DNA of 64,000 bases from Methanocrinis alkalitolerans (GCF_029167205.1 NZ_JARFPL010000012.1:9278-73277), one strand, 5' to 3'. Shown: positions 17,423 to 27,008, numbered from the stretch's first letter. The notes: generated by a model from the letters alone, not told the origin. Program-made: numbers and translations.

Positions 17423-18589
17423 ATGAAGATCGTCCACATGGCAGACTCCCACCTCGGCTTCTCCGCCTACGGCCGGGTCGACCGGTGGGGGAGAAACCAG
17501 AGAGAGGAGATGGTCTACCAGGGATTTGCCAGGACCGTTGATAAGATCATCGACCTATCCCCCGACGCCGTCGTCCACGCCGGCGACGTCTTCCACCACG
17601 TCCGCCCCCGGATCAGGCCCCTTTACGTCTTCCAGCAGAACCTGGAAAAGTTGGTGGAGGCGGGGATTCCCGTGGTCATTATCAGCGGAAACCACGACGC
17701 CCCCAAGAGCTACGCCGCCCTCTCCCCCTTCACCCTCTTCGAAGGGATGGAGGGGGTCCATATCGCCCACCAGTACCGGTACGAGCCCTTCGAAGTTGGG
17801 GACACCACCTTCCACTGCATCCCCTTCTGCCTCGGCCCCGAGGATTACCTGGCGGAGTTTCGTAAGATGCAGGATTACAGGGCCGAGAGGTCGGGAGGAA
17901 GGGACGTCCTGGTGATGCACGGCCTCGTCGAGGCTTTATGGGACCGGAGGCTCCGGACCGTGGGGGAGCACCAGCTGCTAGAGAGCTTCCTCAAGGGCGA
18001 CTTCTCCTACATCGCCCTGGGCCACTACCACGGCCAGGCAAAGGTGGCGAAGAACGGCTGGTACAGCGGCTCTGTCGAGTACTTCAGGTTCAACGAGGCC
18101 GGCGACGATAAAGGCCTCCTCCTCGTCGACCTCGAATCCGGGAAGGTGACCCAGATCCCCATCCAGGATGAGTACATGCGGGATCTCGACCCCGTCGACT
18201 GCCGCGGCCTCTCCTCCCGGGAGGTGGAGGGACTGATAAGATCCGTCTGCGACGATCTGGGCTTGAAAGATAAGATCATCAGGCTGAAGCTCTCGAAGAT
18301 CTCGAGGGAGGCTTACAGGTCCCTCAGCCAGAGGCTCTTGGGAGAGCTGAGGGCTGAGCCGCTCCACCTTGAGATCCTCCCGGAGTTTGCAGACGACCCC
18401 GTACGATATGAGACCGAGCCGATGGACTCAAGAGATCTGCCCCAGGAGTTTCGAAAATTTCTCGACGAAGAGGCGGCCGGTGACGCCATCCCCGCCGCCA
18501 TCAGAGATGATGTCATAGCCTACGGGACCGAGTTGCTCGCGCGGATCTCGGAGAAGAGGACGACGGAGAGTTTCAATGCGGCTAAATAG
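17423..18589 (+). CDS. mre11: Mre11 double-strand-break nuclease
   Basis: The 388-residue product carries all phosphoesterase motifs of Mre11 in order: DSHLGF (residues 8-13), GDVFHH, GNHD, a VMHG motif and GHYHG. These coordinate two Mn2+ ions. The C-terminal half would hold the Rad50-binding and capping regions and ends in a basic, low-complexity tail. An AGGAGAT ribosome site precedes the ATG. Its last 14 bases overlap rad50, which is consistent with stoichiometric co-translation of the Mre11-Rad50 complex. Confidence 0.95.
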   Translation: MKIVHMADSHLGFSAYGRVDRWGRNQREEMVYQGFARTVDKIIDLSPDAVVHAGDVFHHVRPRIRPLYVFQQNLEKLVEAGIPVVIISGNHDAPKSYAALSPFTLFEGMEGVHIAHQYRYEPFEVGDTTFHCIPFCLGPEDYLAEFRKMQDYRAERSGGRDVLVMHGLVEALWDRRLRTVGEHQLLESFLKGDFSYIALGHYHGQAKVAKNGWYSGSVEYFRFNEAGDDKGLLLVDLESGKVTQIPIQDEYMRDLDPVDCRGLSSREVEGLIRSVCDDLGLKDKIIRLKLSKISREAYRSLSQRLLGELRAEPLHLEILPEFADDPVRYETEPMDSRDLPQEFRKFLDEEAAGDAIPAAIRDDVIAYGTELLARISEKRTTESFNAAK

Positions 18590-21500
18590 CCTCTCAATGA
18601 ATAACTTTAAAAAGTATAGGGGCTCCGTCAGAGTCGAGTTCCAGGACGGCCTCACCGGGATCGTCGGAGGTAACGGCTCGGGGAAGAGCACCATCGTCGA
18701 GGCGATCGCCTGGGCGCTCTACGGCTCCAGGGCCTCGACGGTGAGGCGCGATTTCATCAAGAACTCCCGGGCTTCGGAGAGGGACGACCTGGAGGTGAAG
18801 CTCTCACTCTATTCGGACGGGAAAGAGGTGACGATCTTCCGGGCGATGAGGGGGAAGAACATGACGCCGGAGGCGAGGCTCTCCATCGACGGGGTCCTGG
18901 TTGCCAACGGCACCCGGGAGGTGGACGGCCGCCTCGGAGAGATCCTCCGGATAAGCTTCTCGGACTTCATGAAGACCTTCTATGCGAGGCAGAAGGACCT
19001 GGACAACCTGATAAGAGATCGGGGCTCGGAGAAGCGGGAGTACCTCCTCGCCCTCCTGGGCCTCGACGAGGTCAGGGACAGGGCGATCGAGGAGATCAGG
19101 TCCGACCTGAAGGAGGCCGAGGGGGAGATCGGGAGGCTCGAAGGGGCCCTCGCCGAGATCGGCGACGTCGGCGAGATGATCGCCGTCCTTGAGAAAGAGG
19201 TCTCCAAGACGAGGGATGAGCTTGCTGCTGCAAGAGAGGAGGAGTCTCATCTCGCCATTGAGGCGGAGAAGAGGCGGAGGACCCTGGAGGGTGAACTGGA
19301 ACGGAGGCGGACCCGGGACCATCTCAGAGGAGAGACCGACCGGCTCTCCCGAGATCTGGAGGAGAGGAGGAGGGCGGTACTCCTCGACGAAAAAAGGCTC
19401 TCGGAGATCGAGGAGGGGAGGTGGCGGCTCTTCGAGCTGGAGCCGAAGCTCGCCCGCCTAGCATCGGTGAGGGGGCGGCTGGAGGAGCTGGAGCCCAAGA
19501 GGGTCCGCCACCAGGAGCTCCTGGAGTTTCGGGCGAGGGCGAAGGCCGAGATGGAGGGTAGATCCCGCGGCCTGAAAGAGGCTGGGACGAGGCTCCTTCG
19601 GCTACTGGAGGAGAGGCGGGAGATGGAGTCGATCCAGCCCCGGGAGGAGGAGTACCGCCGGCTCATCTCTGATCTCGAAGCCCTGGAGTCGAAGCGGGAC
19701 CGGTACCATAAGCTCTCAGCCCTCGCCGGGGAGGAGAGGGGGAGGGAGGAGGCGGCGAGGGAGAACATCGCCAGGGCAAAGGAGGCTCTGTTGGGCCTTT
19801 TGGCGGCGAAGGGCCGGATGGAGGAGATTTTTCCCTCCGTCGATAGATATCGGGCCCTCGGAGCGGAGATCTCGCGGCAGAAGAATGAGAGGGAGAAGAG
19901 GAGGCGATTATCCGAGCTGGGGGAGAGGCAGGCTGCCGTCGCCTCCCGGATCGATTCCCTCAGGGCCGAGGTCGCCGCCCTCGACGGAGAGATCTCAGAA
20001 CTCGGCGACCTGACGGGGAGGGAGGCCGACCTCCAGAAGAGGGGAGAGGAGATCGACCGGCTCAAAAAGTCGCTGGAAGGTGAGATCGCCGATCTGAACC
20101 TGAAGATCTCCGTATCGAGGCGGGAGATGGAGGAGGCCGCGGAGGAGAGGTCCAGGATCGAGGCTCTGGGCGAAGAGAGCCTCTGCCCTGCCTGCGAGAG
20201 GCCCCTCGCGGGGCAGAGGGACCTCCTCCTGGAGAAGTACGGGACGGCGGCCTCGAAGGCCGAGGAGAGGATATCCTGCCTCGAAGAGCTGAGGGGAGAG
20301 GCGCTCTCCCGGCGGGAGGGGGCGGCAAGATCGGCAGAGGAGCTCCGGATCGATCTATCCGCCCTGACCGGATTGAAGGCGAGGGCTGGAGAGATCCTCG
20401 CCGAGAAGAGGGGGCTATCCGCCCGGATCTCAGAGCTGTTGGACGAGGCGATGAAGATAAAAGCCGATATCGAGGCCGTCGGACCCGCAGATTTCGACCC
20501 GGAGATATTCGAACGGCTCGAGGCGGAGGCAGGAGCCCTTCATGACCTGGTCGCAGAGCACGCCATTCTCACCGTCCGGATCGAGGAGATCCCAAAGAGG
20601 AGGGTGGAGCTGGAGGAGGCATCCAGGTACCTCGCGGCCTCCCTGGAGAAGCTCTCCTCGTTGGCAGAGATGATGGCGAAACTCGGGTACGACGAGGAGG
20701 AGAGGTCGAGGCTCAGGGAGAGGATAGGCTCCCTCCGGGAGGACCACCATAGGTTCACCGCCCTGGAGCACCGTACCGGAGAGATCCCGGATCTAGAAGA
20801 GGCCGTCCTCTCGGCAAAGAGGGAGGTGGAGAGGCTCAAGAAGGGGTACGAAGAGGTCGAAGGGGAGATCGAGCTCCTCGGCTTCAGCCCCGCCGCAGAT
20901 AAAAGCCTCCGGGAGGTGGCAAAGGAGCTACAGAAGGCCGAGGCTCTCGCCTCCGAGGTCAGGCTCGCCCTCGCCGCCGAGGGGGAGGTGAGGCTCCATC
21001 TAGAGGAGGCGAAGGCGGCGGCGACGAAGCTCGCCGGGGAGATCGCCGACGCGGAGGAGCGGCTCTCTATCCTGGTTTTCTCTGATGGAGCATATGAGGA
21101 GGCTGAGGCGGCCCTGGAGAGGGCCGGCCTCCGGCTCGAAGATGCGAGGAAGAGGGGGTCGCAGCTGGCCATCCGCCTCGCCCTCGCCGAGGGGGAGCTA
21201 GAGCGGCTTAATAGGGAGGCGGCCCGGAAGGAGGAGCTGGAAGAGAAGGCGGCCTGTCGGAGGGTCCGGGTCCAGGTCGTCGAGACGACGAGGGGGCTGG
21301 CCAACCGGTTCATGGACGCGATCCTGGTCCGGATAAGAAACGAGATCGCAGAGGAGGCGGGAAGGATCCTCCGGGAGGTGACGGGAAAGTACGGAAGGAT
21401 CGGCATCGACGACGACTTCAACATCCTCGTCGAGGACGAGGGGGATTTCTACCCCATATCCCGCTACTCCGGCGGCGAGATCGACATGATCGCAGTCTCC

Positions 21501-21764
21501 GTCCGGGTAGCCATAAGCGAATACCTGATGAGGTTCTCATCTAACGGCCCAGGTTATTCTTTCCTCATCCTCGACGAGGTCTTCGGAAGCCAGGACGTGG
21601 AGCACCGGGAGAGCATGATCAACATGCTCCGCAGCCTCGACGACCGGTTCCCCCAGATCTTCGCCATAAGCCACATAGGCGAGGTCCAGGGTCAGTTCGA
21701 CAACTCGATCCTCGTCGTTGAGGATGACGACGGGTCGAGCAGGATCGAGGTGGATTTGAGGTGA
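18576..21764 (+). CDS. rad50: Rad50 SMC-like ATPase
   Basis: At 1062 residues this is a full-length Rad50. Walker A GGNGSGKST is at residues 31-39. A long Arg/Glu/Leu-rich antiparallel coiled coil flanks the zinc hook CPAC at residues 537-540. The C-terminal lobe has the signature SRYSGGEIDM, Walker B FLILDEVFG and a later D-loop and His switch (AISHIGE). It tethers DNA ends and drives Mre11 with ATP. Many open frames on the other strand are codon-bias shadows of the coiled coil. The gene ends 16 bases before a convergent gene. Confidence 0.96.
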   Translation: MRLNSLSMNNFKKYRGSVRVEFQDGLTGIVGGNGSGKSTIVEAIAWALYGSRASTVRRDFIKNSRASERDDLEVKLSLYSDGKEVTIFRAMRGKNMTPEARLSIDGVLVANGTREVDGRLGEILRISFSDFMKTFYARQKDLDNLIRDRGSEKREYLLALLGLDEVRDRAIEEIRSDLKEAEGEIGRLEGALAEIGDVGEMIAVLEKEVSKTRDELAAAREEESHLAIEAEKRRRTLEGELERRRTRDHLRGETDRLSRDLEERRRAVLLDEKRLSEIEEGRWRLFELEPKLARLASVRGRLEELEPKRVRHQELLEFRARAKAEMEGRSRGLKEAGTRLLRLLEERREMESIQPREEEYRRLISDLEALESKRDRYHKLSALAGEERGREEAARENIARAKEALLGLLAAKGRMEEIFPSVDRYRALGAEISRQKNEREKRRRLSELGERQAAVASRIDSLRAEVAALDGEISELGDLTGREADLQKRGEEIDRLKKSLEGEIADLNLKISVSRREMEEAAEERSRIEALGEESLCPACERPLAGQRDLLLEKYGTAASKAEERISCLEELRGEALSRREGAARSAEELRIDLSALTGLKARAGEILAEKRGLSARISELLDEAMKIKADIEAVGPADFDPEIFERLEAEAGALHDLVAEHAILTVRIEEIPKRRVELEEASRYLAASLEKLSSLAEMMAKLGYDEEERSRLRERIGSLREDHHRFTALEHRTGEIPDLEEAVLSAKREVERLKKGYEEVEGEIELLGFSPAADKSLREVAKELQKAEALASEVRLALAAEGEVRLHLEEAKAAATKLAGEIADAEERLSILVFSDGAYEEAEAALERAGLRLEDARKRGSQLAIRLALAEGELERLNREAARKEELEEKAACRRVRVQVVETTRGLANRFMDAILVRIRNEIAEEAGRILREVTGKYGRIGIDDDFNILVEDEGDFYPISRYSGGEIDMIAVSVRVAISEYLMRFSSNGPGYSFLILDEVFGSQDVEHRESMINMLRSLDDRFPQIFAISHIGEVQGQFDNSILVVEDDDGSSRIEVDLR

Positions 21765-21780
21765 GGTCGGACCTGCGCGA

Positions 21781-22977
21781 TCATTTAAAGATCTCTCGAT
21801 GGCGAAGGAGGATCTTGGCCATCCCGATACCGGCAAAGCCCATCCTCGGCGCCACCTTCTTGATCGCCCGGCTCGGGAGGTCGACGTCCCCCACCTCCTC
21901 GATGATCCTGGTCAGATCTTCCTCATCTCTGAGATGACGTATAAGATCGTCCATCTCGGAGTCGGCCATCACCGCCCTCAACCTGTGGACGATCATCCCC
22001 AGGCGGATCTCCCGGCCCAGGGCAGCCCGCCACCTCCGCTCGTACTCGGAGAGCATCGCGGCGGAAGAGTCCCCCTCGCAGGCCGCCGCCGCGGCCACCT
22101 CCCCGGCGATCTTGGCGGATACGAGCCCCGGATAGATCCCGCCGCCGGAGGTGGGCTTCACCTGCCCCGCGGCGTCTCCGACGGCGATGAAGCCATCGGC
22201 GACGGTCGATGCGGGCGGCCCCAGGGGAAGCCCGCCGAAGGCCAGGTGTAAGGGGCCGCCCCGGATTCTGCTGCGGATCTGGGGGCTCTTCAGAAGGCCT
22301 CTCAGATGGAAGCAGCCCATCTCCCGGCAGCATAGCCCCACCCTGGCGGCCCCCTCCTGGGCCGGGATCGCCCAGCCGAAGAAACCGGGGGCGACTTCCT
22401 GGCCGAGGAATATCTCCACCATCTCCGGGTCGCCGACCTCGATAGGTAGTTCCACCTGGGCTGAGGAGAGGAGGACCCTCGGCGGCCCGATCCCTGCCCG
22501 CCTCGCGATCCGGGCCCCCGCTCCCTCGGCGGAGATGACGACCTTTGCCTCAATCTTCCGCCGGTCGGGGCCACGGCCGACGGCGAGGACGGACCGCCCT
22601 CCGCCCCTCACAAGGTCCGTCACTGGGGAGGCCATCATCACCTCGGCCCCCGCCCTCGCCGCCTCCGCCAGGAGCGCCCGGTCAAAGAGCCTCCGATCGA
22701 CGACCCACGCCTTCGTCTCAGGGGCCTTGAATGCCGATTGAAGACCCCCCGGCGATAAGACCTTCGCCCCCCGGAGGGGCCTGATCAAAAAGGAGCCCGG
22801 CGGCAGCTCCGATTCCTCCACCGCCCTCACCCCCAAAAGCCCCGCGCACTGGACGGGCCAGCCGGCCCGGGGGTGCTCCTCAAAGATGACGACCTCCGCT
22901 CCGGCGCTGGCCGCCTTCTTCGCCGCCATCGATCCCGCAGGCCCGGCCCCGATGACGGCGACGTCGTACCGTTCCAT
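21781..22977 (-). CDS. Geranylgeranyl reductase family flavoprotein
   Basis: The 398-residue protein opens with an FAD-binding GAGPAGSMAAKKAA motif (residues 10-23) and has the family's acidic-ribose site EEHP and PVQCAGLLG segment. The GDAAGQVKPTSGGGIYPGL block is near residues 270-290. Such enzymes reduce the double bonds of archaeal membrane ether-lipid isoprenoids; some act on other prenyl groups, so the exact substrate is not proven. The start ATG at 22977 is supported by the usual MERYDVAVIGAGPAG opening. It is convergent with rad50 and divergent from the dehydrogenase-family gene. Confidence 0.88.
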   Translation of the reverse strand: MERYDVAVIGAGPAGSMAAKKAASAGAEVVIFEEHPRAGWPVQCAGLLGVRAVEESELPPGSFLIRPLRGAKVLSPGGLQSAFKAPETKAWVVDRRLFDRALLAEAARAGAEVMMASPVTDLVRGGGRSVLAVGRGPDRRKIEAKVVISAEGAGARIARRAGIGPPRVLLSSAQVELPIEVGDPEMVEIFLGQEVAPGFFGWAIPAQEGAARVGLCCREMGCFHLRGLLKSPQIRSRIRGGPLHLAFGGLPLGPPASTVADGFIAVGDAAGQVKPTSGGGIYPGLVSAKIAGEVAAAAACEGDSSAAMLSEYERRWRAALGREIRLGMIVHRLRAVMADSEMDDLIRHLRDEEDLTRIIEEVGDVDLPSRAIKKVAPRMGFAGIGMAKILLRHREIFK

Positions 22978-23073
22978 CTCAACGAAACTCCATCGGCCGG
23001 GGGGATAGCCTTTTCCATCCCCGGGCCAGATGACATCTCACGGGAAGGGTCTATAGGGTCTGGAGGGAACTAT

Positions 23074-24054
23074 TTGGAGATACTCTGGCTATCTGAGGAG
23101 GATGTGAAGGGGTCGCTCTCGATGGAGGGGACGATGGAGGCGGTGGAAGAGGCCTTCCGGGAGGCCGGCCGAGGGACGGTCCAGATGCCGCCCAAGTCCT
23201 ACCTCATCTACAAAAAGTACGACGGCGACCTGCGGACGATGCCCGCCTACTTGGAGGAGATGGACGCGACGGGGGTGAAGGTCGTCAACGTCCATCCGGA
23301 GAATCCCGGCTCGGGCCTTCCCACGGTGATGGCTTTGGTGATACTTAACTCCCCAAAGACGGGTGCCCCCATCGCCGTCATGGGAGGTACCTTCCTCACC
23401 AACATGAGGACGGGGGCGGCGGGAGCCGTCGCCGCCAAGTACCTCGCGAAGAAGAGCTCCAAGACGGTGGGGATCGTCGGCGCCGGAGCTCAAGGAAGGA
23501 GCCAGCTTCTGGGGCTGGCGGAGGCCTTCGATATCGAGGCCGTCAAGGTCGCCGACGTATCCCTCGACCGGTGCCGGGCTCTTGAAGAAGAGAGCAGGAC
23601 CTTTCTCGACGCCACCTTCGAGATTTCCACCGATATCAAAGAGGTCTGCGATGCCGACATCCTCGTCACCACCACCCCGTCGCGAAAGCCCCTGGTGAAG
23701 GACGACTGGATAAACGAAGGGACCCACATCAACGCCATCGGGGCCGACGCCGCAGGAAAGGAGGAGCTGGACCCGGCGATCCTCAGGAGGGCGAAGGTCG
23801 TCGTCGACGACGTCGTCCAGGCCACCCACTCCGGGGAGGTGAACGTCCCCCTGGCGGAGGGGCTCATCGCCCTTGAGGACATTTATGCCACCATCGGCGA
23901 GGTGGTGGCAGGGAAGGTCCCGGGTCGGACGAACGAGGATGAGATCACCGTATTCGACTCCACCGGCCTCGCCATCCAGGACGTTGCGACGGCATCGAGG
24001 GTCTACAGGACCGCCGTCGAGAAGGGGCTTGGAATACGGCTCCCGTTTCTGTGA
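23074..24054 (+). CDS. Ornithine cyclodeaminase/alanine dehydrogenase family protein
   Basis: The TTG at 23074 is chosen because GGAGGG lies six bases upstream and the product then opens MEILWLSEEDV, as homologues do. The 326-residue protein has the substrate loop MPPKSYL, the conserved GGTFLTNMRTGAAGAVAAKYLA and the NAD-binding GIVGAGAQGRSQL near residue 135. IGADAAGKEELD and the closing DSTGLAIQD segment are also present. The archaeal branch includes NAD-dependent alanine dehydrogenase; ornithine cyclodeamination is an alternative. A longer upstream frame is rejected as shadow coding. Confidence 0.85.
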   Translation: MEILWLSEEDVKGSLSMEGTMEAVEEAFREAGRGTVQMPPKSYLIYKKYDGDLRTMPAYLEEMDATGVKVVNVHPENPGSGLPTVMALVILNSPKTGAPIAVMGGTFLTNMRTGAAGAVAAKYLAKKSSKTVGIVGAGAQGRSQLLGLAEAFDIEAVKVADVSLDRCRALEEESRTFLDATFEISTDIKEVCDADILVTTTPSRKPLVKDDWINEGTHINAIGADAAGKEELDPAILRRAKVVVDDVVQATHSGEVNVPLAEGLIALEDIYATIGEVVAGKVPGRTNEDEITVFDSTGLAIQDVATASRVYRTAVEKGLGIRLPFL

Positions 24055-24073
24055 GCATCCCCATCGGATAAGC

Positions 24074-24082
24074 GATATATAA
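24074..24082 (+). promoter_or_regulatory. TATA box for the DUF1638-thioredoxin unit
   Basis: The box gatatataa is centred about 29 bases before the ATG at 24108, and no ribosome site precedes that ATG. A leaderless transcript covering both genes is likely. Confidence 0.55.
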
Positions 24083-24107
24083 CATCCCGACGACTCTAGG
24101 GTTGTCC

Positions 24108-24680
24108 ATGTACGCGATCATCGCCTGCGGCATATTCAAGGATGAGATCGAGAAGATATCGGAGAAGCTCGACTTCCCCTTCGAGGTCCGCTACCTGGAG
24201 GCGGGGCTTCACGTCGACTTCGACGACCTTGAGGAGGCGCTGAAGGCAGAGCTTGAGAGGTGCAAAGAGCATGAGGGGATCATCGTCGCCTACGGCGAGT
24301 GCCATCCCCGGATCGGTGAGATCCTCGCCCCTTACAACGCCGTCCTCATGAGGTGCCAGAACTGCATCGACGCTCTCATTACTCGAAAGAAGGTGGAGGA
24401 GATAGCGACCCGGGGACTCTACTTCTACCTCTCCCCCGGCTGGGTCGAGAGCTGGAGGGATATGTTCGAGCGGATGAACTGGAGCCGCGAGGAGGCCCGC
24501 TTCCAGCTCGCCCCCTTCAAGGGCGCCATATTCCTGGACACCCTCGGCGACGCCGACGACCGCGAGGATGGGCTCATCGAATTTCTCGATTTCACCCTCT
24601 GTGCCTACCAGAAGATGGCTGTGGACCTGGACCACTTCAGATCCCTGATCGTCGAGGCCAAAGAGAGGTTAGAGGTGTGA
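24108..24680 (+). CDS. DUF1638 family protein
   Basis: The product begins MYAIIACGIFKDEIEKI and contains GIIVAYGECHPRIGEILAPYNA, a RCQNCIDALI cysteine pair near residues 83-86 and YFYLSPGWVESWRDMF. These are hallmarks of DUF1638, common in methanogens and often found near corrinoid methyltransferase genes. Conserved Cys and His residues suggest a metal site, but no activity is established to my knowledge. An upstream TTG at 24102 is possible; the TATA spacing favours 24108. The stop is three bases before a thioredoxin gene, hinting at a redox link. Confidence 0.85.
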   Translation: MYAIIACGIFKDEIEKISEKLDFPFEVRYLEAGLHVDFDDLEEALKAELERCKEHEGIIVAYGECHPRIGEILAPYNAVLMRCQNCIDALITRKKVEEIATRGLYFYLSPGWVESWRDMFERMNWSREEARFQLAPFKGAIFLDTLGDADDREDGLIEFLDFTLCAYQKMAVDLDHFRSLIVEAKERLEV

Positions 24681-24683
24681 TCT

Positions 24684-25085
24684 TTGGACGAGGAGCTTGA
24701 AAGGATAAGGAGAAAGAAGCTCGAGGAGATGAAAAAGATGGCAAACGAACCAAATGCGGACTATCCCGACAGCCCCGTCAAGCTGACGGACGGAACCGTC
24801 GGCGACGTGGTGGCCAGGTATCCTCTCGTCATCGTGGACTGCTGGGCGGAGTGGTGCGGACCCTGCAGGATGATCGCCCCGGTGATCGAGGAGCTGGCCA
24901 AAGAGATGAAAGGGAAGGTCGTCTTCGCAAAATTGAACGTCGACGAGAATATGCAGACCTCCAGCAAGTACGGGATCATGGCGATACCCACCATGCTCGT
25001 CTTCAAGAACGGCGAGCTGATCGACCAGATGGTGGGAGCTTACCCCAAGACCACCCTCACGAATAAAATTCAGAAGTATCTTTGA
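24684..25085 (+). CDS. Thioredoxin
   Basis: The 133-residue protein has the WCGPC active site (residues 55-59) in a normal thioredoxin fold (VIVDCWAEWCGPC, AIPTMLVFKNG with cis-Pro, GAYPK). It carries an N-terminal extension of about 35 residues, charged and helical (DEELERIRRKKLEEMKKM), seen in some archaeal thioredoxins. The start is TTG with GAGGTG upstream inside the end of the DUF1638 gene, so the two are translationally linked. It reduces protein disulfides in the cytosol. Confidence 0.92.
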   Translation: MDEELERIRRKKLEEMKKMANEPNADYPDSPVKLTDGTVGDVVARYPLVIVDCWAEWCGPCRMIAPVIEELAKEMKGKVVFAKLNVDENMQTSSKYGIMAIPTMLVFKNGELIDQMVGAYPKTTLTNKIQKYL

Positions 25086-25141
25086 GGCCGGCGGCCCGCC
25101 CGCCTCAATGATACGGTTTTGCCTGTGGAGGTGTCCCCTCT

Positions 25142-25666
25142 TCAAGCCCGGATCTTCGAGGGGATCAAGACCCCCTCCTTCACTCCGGATCCTAACTCCC
25201 GGAGCTCCTTCTGCCGGAGTCGTGAGTCGATCTGGTTGATGGGTTTGGGCTTCCCTCCCAGTTTCGTCGGCTCCTGACCGGTCTCGGACGGGACGACGTA
25301 AGCGCCCTTATCCCTGACGGCGATCTCCCGCAGGTCCTTTATCCTGAAGTAAGCCGCGACGTCGTAGAGGGGCTTGGCATTCCTTCCCAGCTCGTAGGTC
25401 CCAAGGAAGGACTTCTGCCGTACGACGTAAAGCCCCTTATCCCTGGCGGCGATCTCCCGCAGGTCCTTTATCCTGAAGTAAGTGTCGACCTGGTAGAGAG
25501 GCTTCGCCTCTTTGCCGAGATGGATCGGGTCTAAGGCCTTGTAACTGACGTCTCCGAAGCTCGAAGCCTTTGCTGTCGAGCCGTCCTCTCCAAAGGCCGG
25601 CGACGCCAGGGCGATGAGGAGCGCCAGGGCTGCCAAAGGGGCTGTATGATGGATATTCAGGCTCAT
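25142..25666 (-). CDS. Exported repeat protein of unknown function
   Basis: The ATG at 25666 has a perfect AAGGAGGATC ribosome site and begins a signal peptide (about residues 1-26, ending AFG). The mature 148 residues contain two close copies of a 43-residue unit (KPLYQVDTYFRIKDLREIAARD, then KPLYDVAAYFRIKDLREIAVRD). A third, degenerate copy ends in QKELREL. A TATA-like box on this strand lies at 25700-25708. The repeats resemble no family I recognise. The protein is small, soluble and exported, and it is convergent with the thioredoxin gene. Confidence 0.7.
   Translation of the reverse strand: MSLNIHHTAPLAALALLIALASPAFGEDGSTAKASSFGDVSYKALDPIHLGKEAKPLYQVDTYFRIKDLREIAARDKGLYVVRQKSFLGTYELGRNAKPLYDVAAYFRIKDLREIAVRDKGAYVVPSETGQEPTKLGGKPKPINQIDSRLRQKELRELGSGVKEGVLIPSKIRA
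25291..25510 (-). repeat. 129-bp direct repeat inside the exported repeat protein
   Basis: A block beginning cccttatccctg recurs at 25305 and 25434, 129 bases apart, with about 60 nearly identical bases following each. It encodes the two 43-residue protein units, pointing to a recent in-gene duplication. Confidence 0.8.
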
Positions 25667-25788
25667 GATGATCCTCCTTCTATTAAGTGGTCGGATGTGC
25701 ATATAAATTTTTAGGGTGCTGGATATGGAGATGGGGGCCTCCCCCTCCAGCCGTCTCATGCCCCTCGATCCTATCCTCGCTCCGATCT

Positions 25789-26412
25789 TCAGTTCACCCT
25801 GATGATCTGGAGGAGTGAGGAGACGGGGACTCCCAGGATATCGTCGACCCCTTTCTTGTCCAGAAGGACGCCGATGGCATTCGTCGAAGCGCCGTGATTG
25901 TTCAGCTCCTCCACCGCCTCCTCGAGGGTCCTCCCTGAGGTGATGACGTCGTCAACGATGACGCACTCGGCGTCGGAGACGTCCGAGAAGTTGGTGCTGA
26001 ATATCCCCTTGAACTCCGCCTCCCCCTTCTCCTGAGACCACCTCTGCTTCGTCGGGGTGTAGACCGCCAGCTCCGCCCCCAGCTCCTCGGCGACCATGCC
26101 GGCGATGGGAACGCCGGAGAGGGCGATCCCCACGACGACGTCGACGTCGGCGTCGGAGCATTCGAGACACTCCAGGATCATGTCGGTCAGGGCCATGGAG
26201 ACCTGCCGGAGCCTTATGGAGCTCTTCCCTATGGAGGACCAGTCTACGGAGACGTCCTTTGGCCCCTGGACCCCCGACCTCTTCTCGCCATGGGTCAGAA
26301 GCCACGTCACCGTCTCCCTGGAGATGTTCAGCTCCTCGGCGATCTGTCCCTCCACCAACCCCTCCGCCTTCAGCTCGGCGGCGGTCTCTATCAAACTATC
26401 TATATTTTTCAT
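25789..26412 (-). CDS. gfcR: PyrE-like transcription regulator (GfcR family)
   Basis: The ATG at 26412 (GAGGGGGG upstream) gives 207 residues. An N-terminal helix-turn-helix (LVEGQIAEELNISRETVTWLL, residues 20-40) is joined to a phosphoribosyltransferase-type domain with the PRPP motif CVIVDDVITSGRT near residue 150. This fusion is the orotate-phosphoribosyltransferase-like regulator family; in haloarchaea GfcR activates sugar-catabolic genes. What it controls here is not known. The start overlaps the end of nob1 by four bases, so the two are co-translated. Confidence 0.85.
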   Translation of the reverse strand: MKNIDSLIETAAELKAEGLVEGQIAEELNISRETVTWLLTHGEKRSGVQGPKDVSVDWSSIGKSSIRLRQVSMALTDMILECLECSDADVDVVVGIALSGVPIAGMVAEELGAELAVYTPTKQRWSQEKGEAEFKGIFSTNFSDVSDAECVIVDDVITSGRTLEEAVEELNNHGASTNAIGVLLDKKGVDDILGVPVSSLLQIIRVN

Positions 26413-26870
26413 AATAACCCCCCTCTTCTCTTCCTTCTCGTCGTGCCGCAGACGGGACAGTCTTCTCCTTCGAAGGGCCTGCCGCATCCGGGGCACCTCT
26501 GGGTCCTCTTCAAGATCTTCTTAATCCTGGGCTGGGCCACCGTCTCCACCCGGAGGCCCAGATGAAGGGCCACGTTCTGAAGGGCGTAATCGTCGGTGGC
26601 TAGGGTCGCAGAGAGCTCCAGGGCTTTAGCCAGAAGCTCCAGGTCGACCTCGGAGAGGACGGCGGCGTCGCCGGTCCTCTCGGCTCCGGCCCTAGCCCTC
26701 GCGAGGGCGTCTCGGGAAGGGGGCTCTATCCTCGCCCCGGATATCTGTAGCCTCATCCTGGAGCCGATGTCCAGAAGCTCTCCCTCGACGCCGGGGACGG
26801 TGACCACCTCTCCCTCGAACCCCTTCCCGCATATGAAGACCGACGAGTCTGCGACGGTAGCCGGACGCAT
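26409..26870 (-). CDS. nob1: NOB1 endoribonuclease (small-subunit rRNA maturation)
   Basis: The 153-residue protein combines an N-terminal PIN domain (VADSSVFI with the first acidic residue; ATDDYALQNVA with the later Asp pair) and a C-terminal zinc ribbon (CPGCGRPF, CPVCGTT). This is the archaeal NOB1 layout, which cuts at the 3' end of 16S rRNA. An AAAGGT site precedes the ATG. It is the first gene of a two-gene minus-strand unit and is divergent from the small membrane-protein gene. Confidence 0.92.
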   Translation of the reverse strand: MRPATVADSSVFICGKGFEGEVVTVPGVEGELLDIGSRMRLQISGARIEPPSRDALARARAGAERTGDAAVLSEVDLELLAKALELSATLATDDYALQNVALHLGLRVETVAQPRIKKILKRTQRCPGCGRPFEGEDCPVCGTTRRKRRGGLL

Positions 26871-27008
26871 CCCGTACCTTTTTGCATCAATACTACTTGG
26901 ACTTTGCCTCGCCCTGGGCCGGGAGGACGGAAGGTGGCGAAAAGGGGGCGGCAGCCCGAGACCAAAACGCTATTAAGATATGATGCCACCCAGGGCAGGG
27001 AGGATCCC

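Noticed and set aside
19247..21424. Long serine/arginine-rich frames on the minus strand of rad50
   Set aside because: They mirror the Glu/Arg/Leu codons of the coiled coil and have no ribosome sites or recognisable domains.
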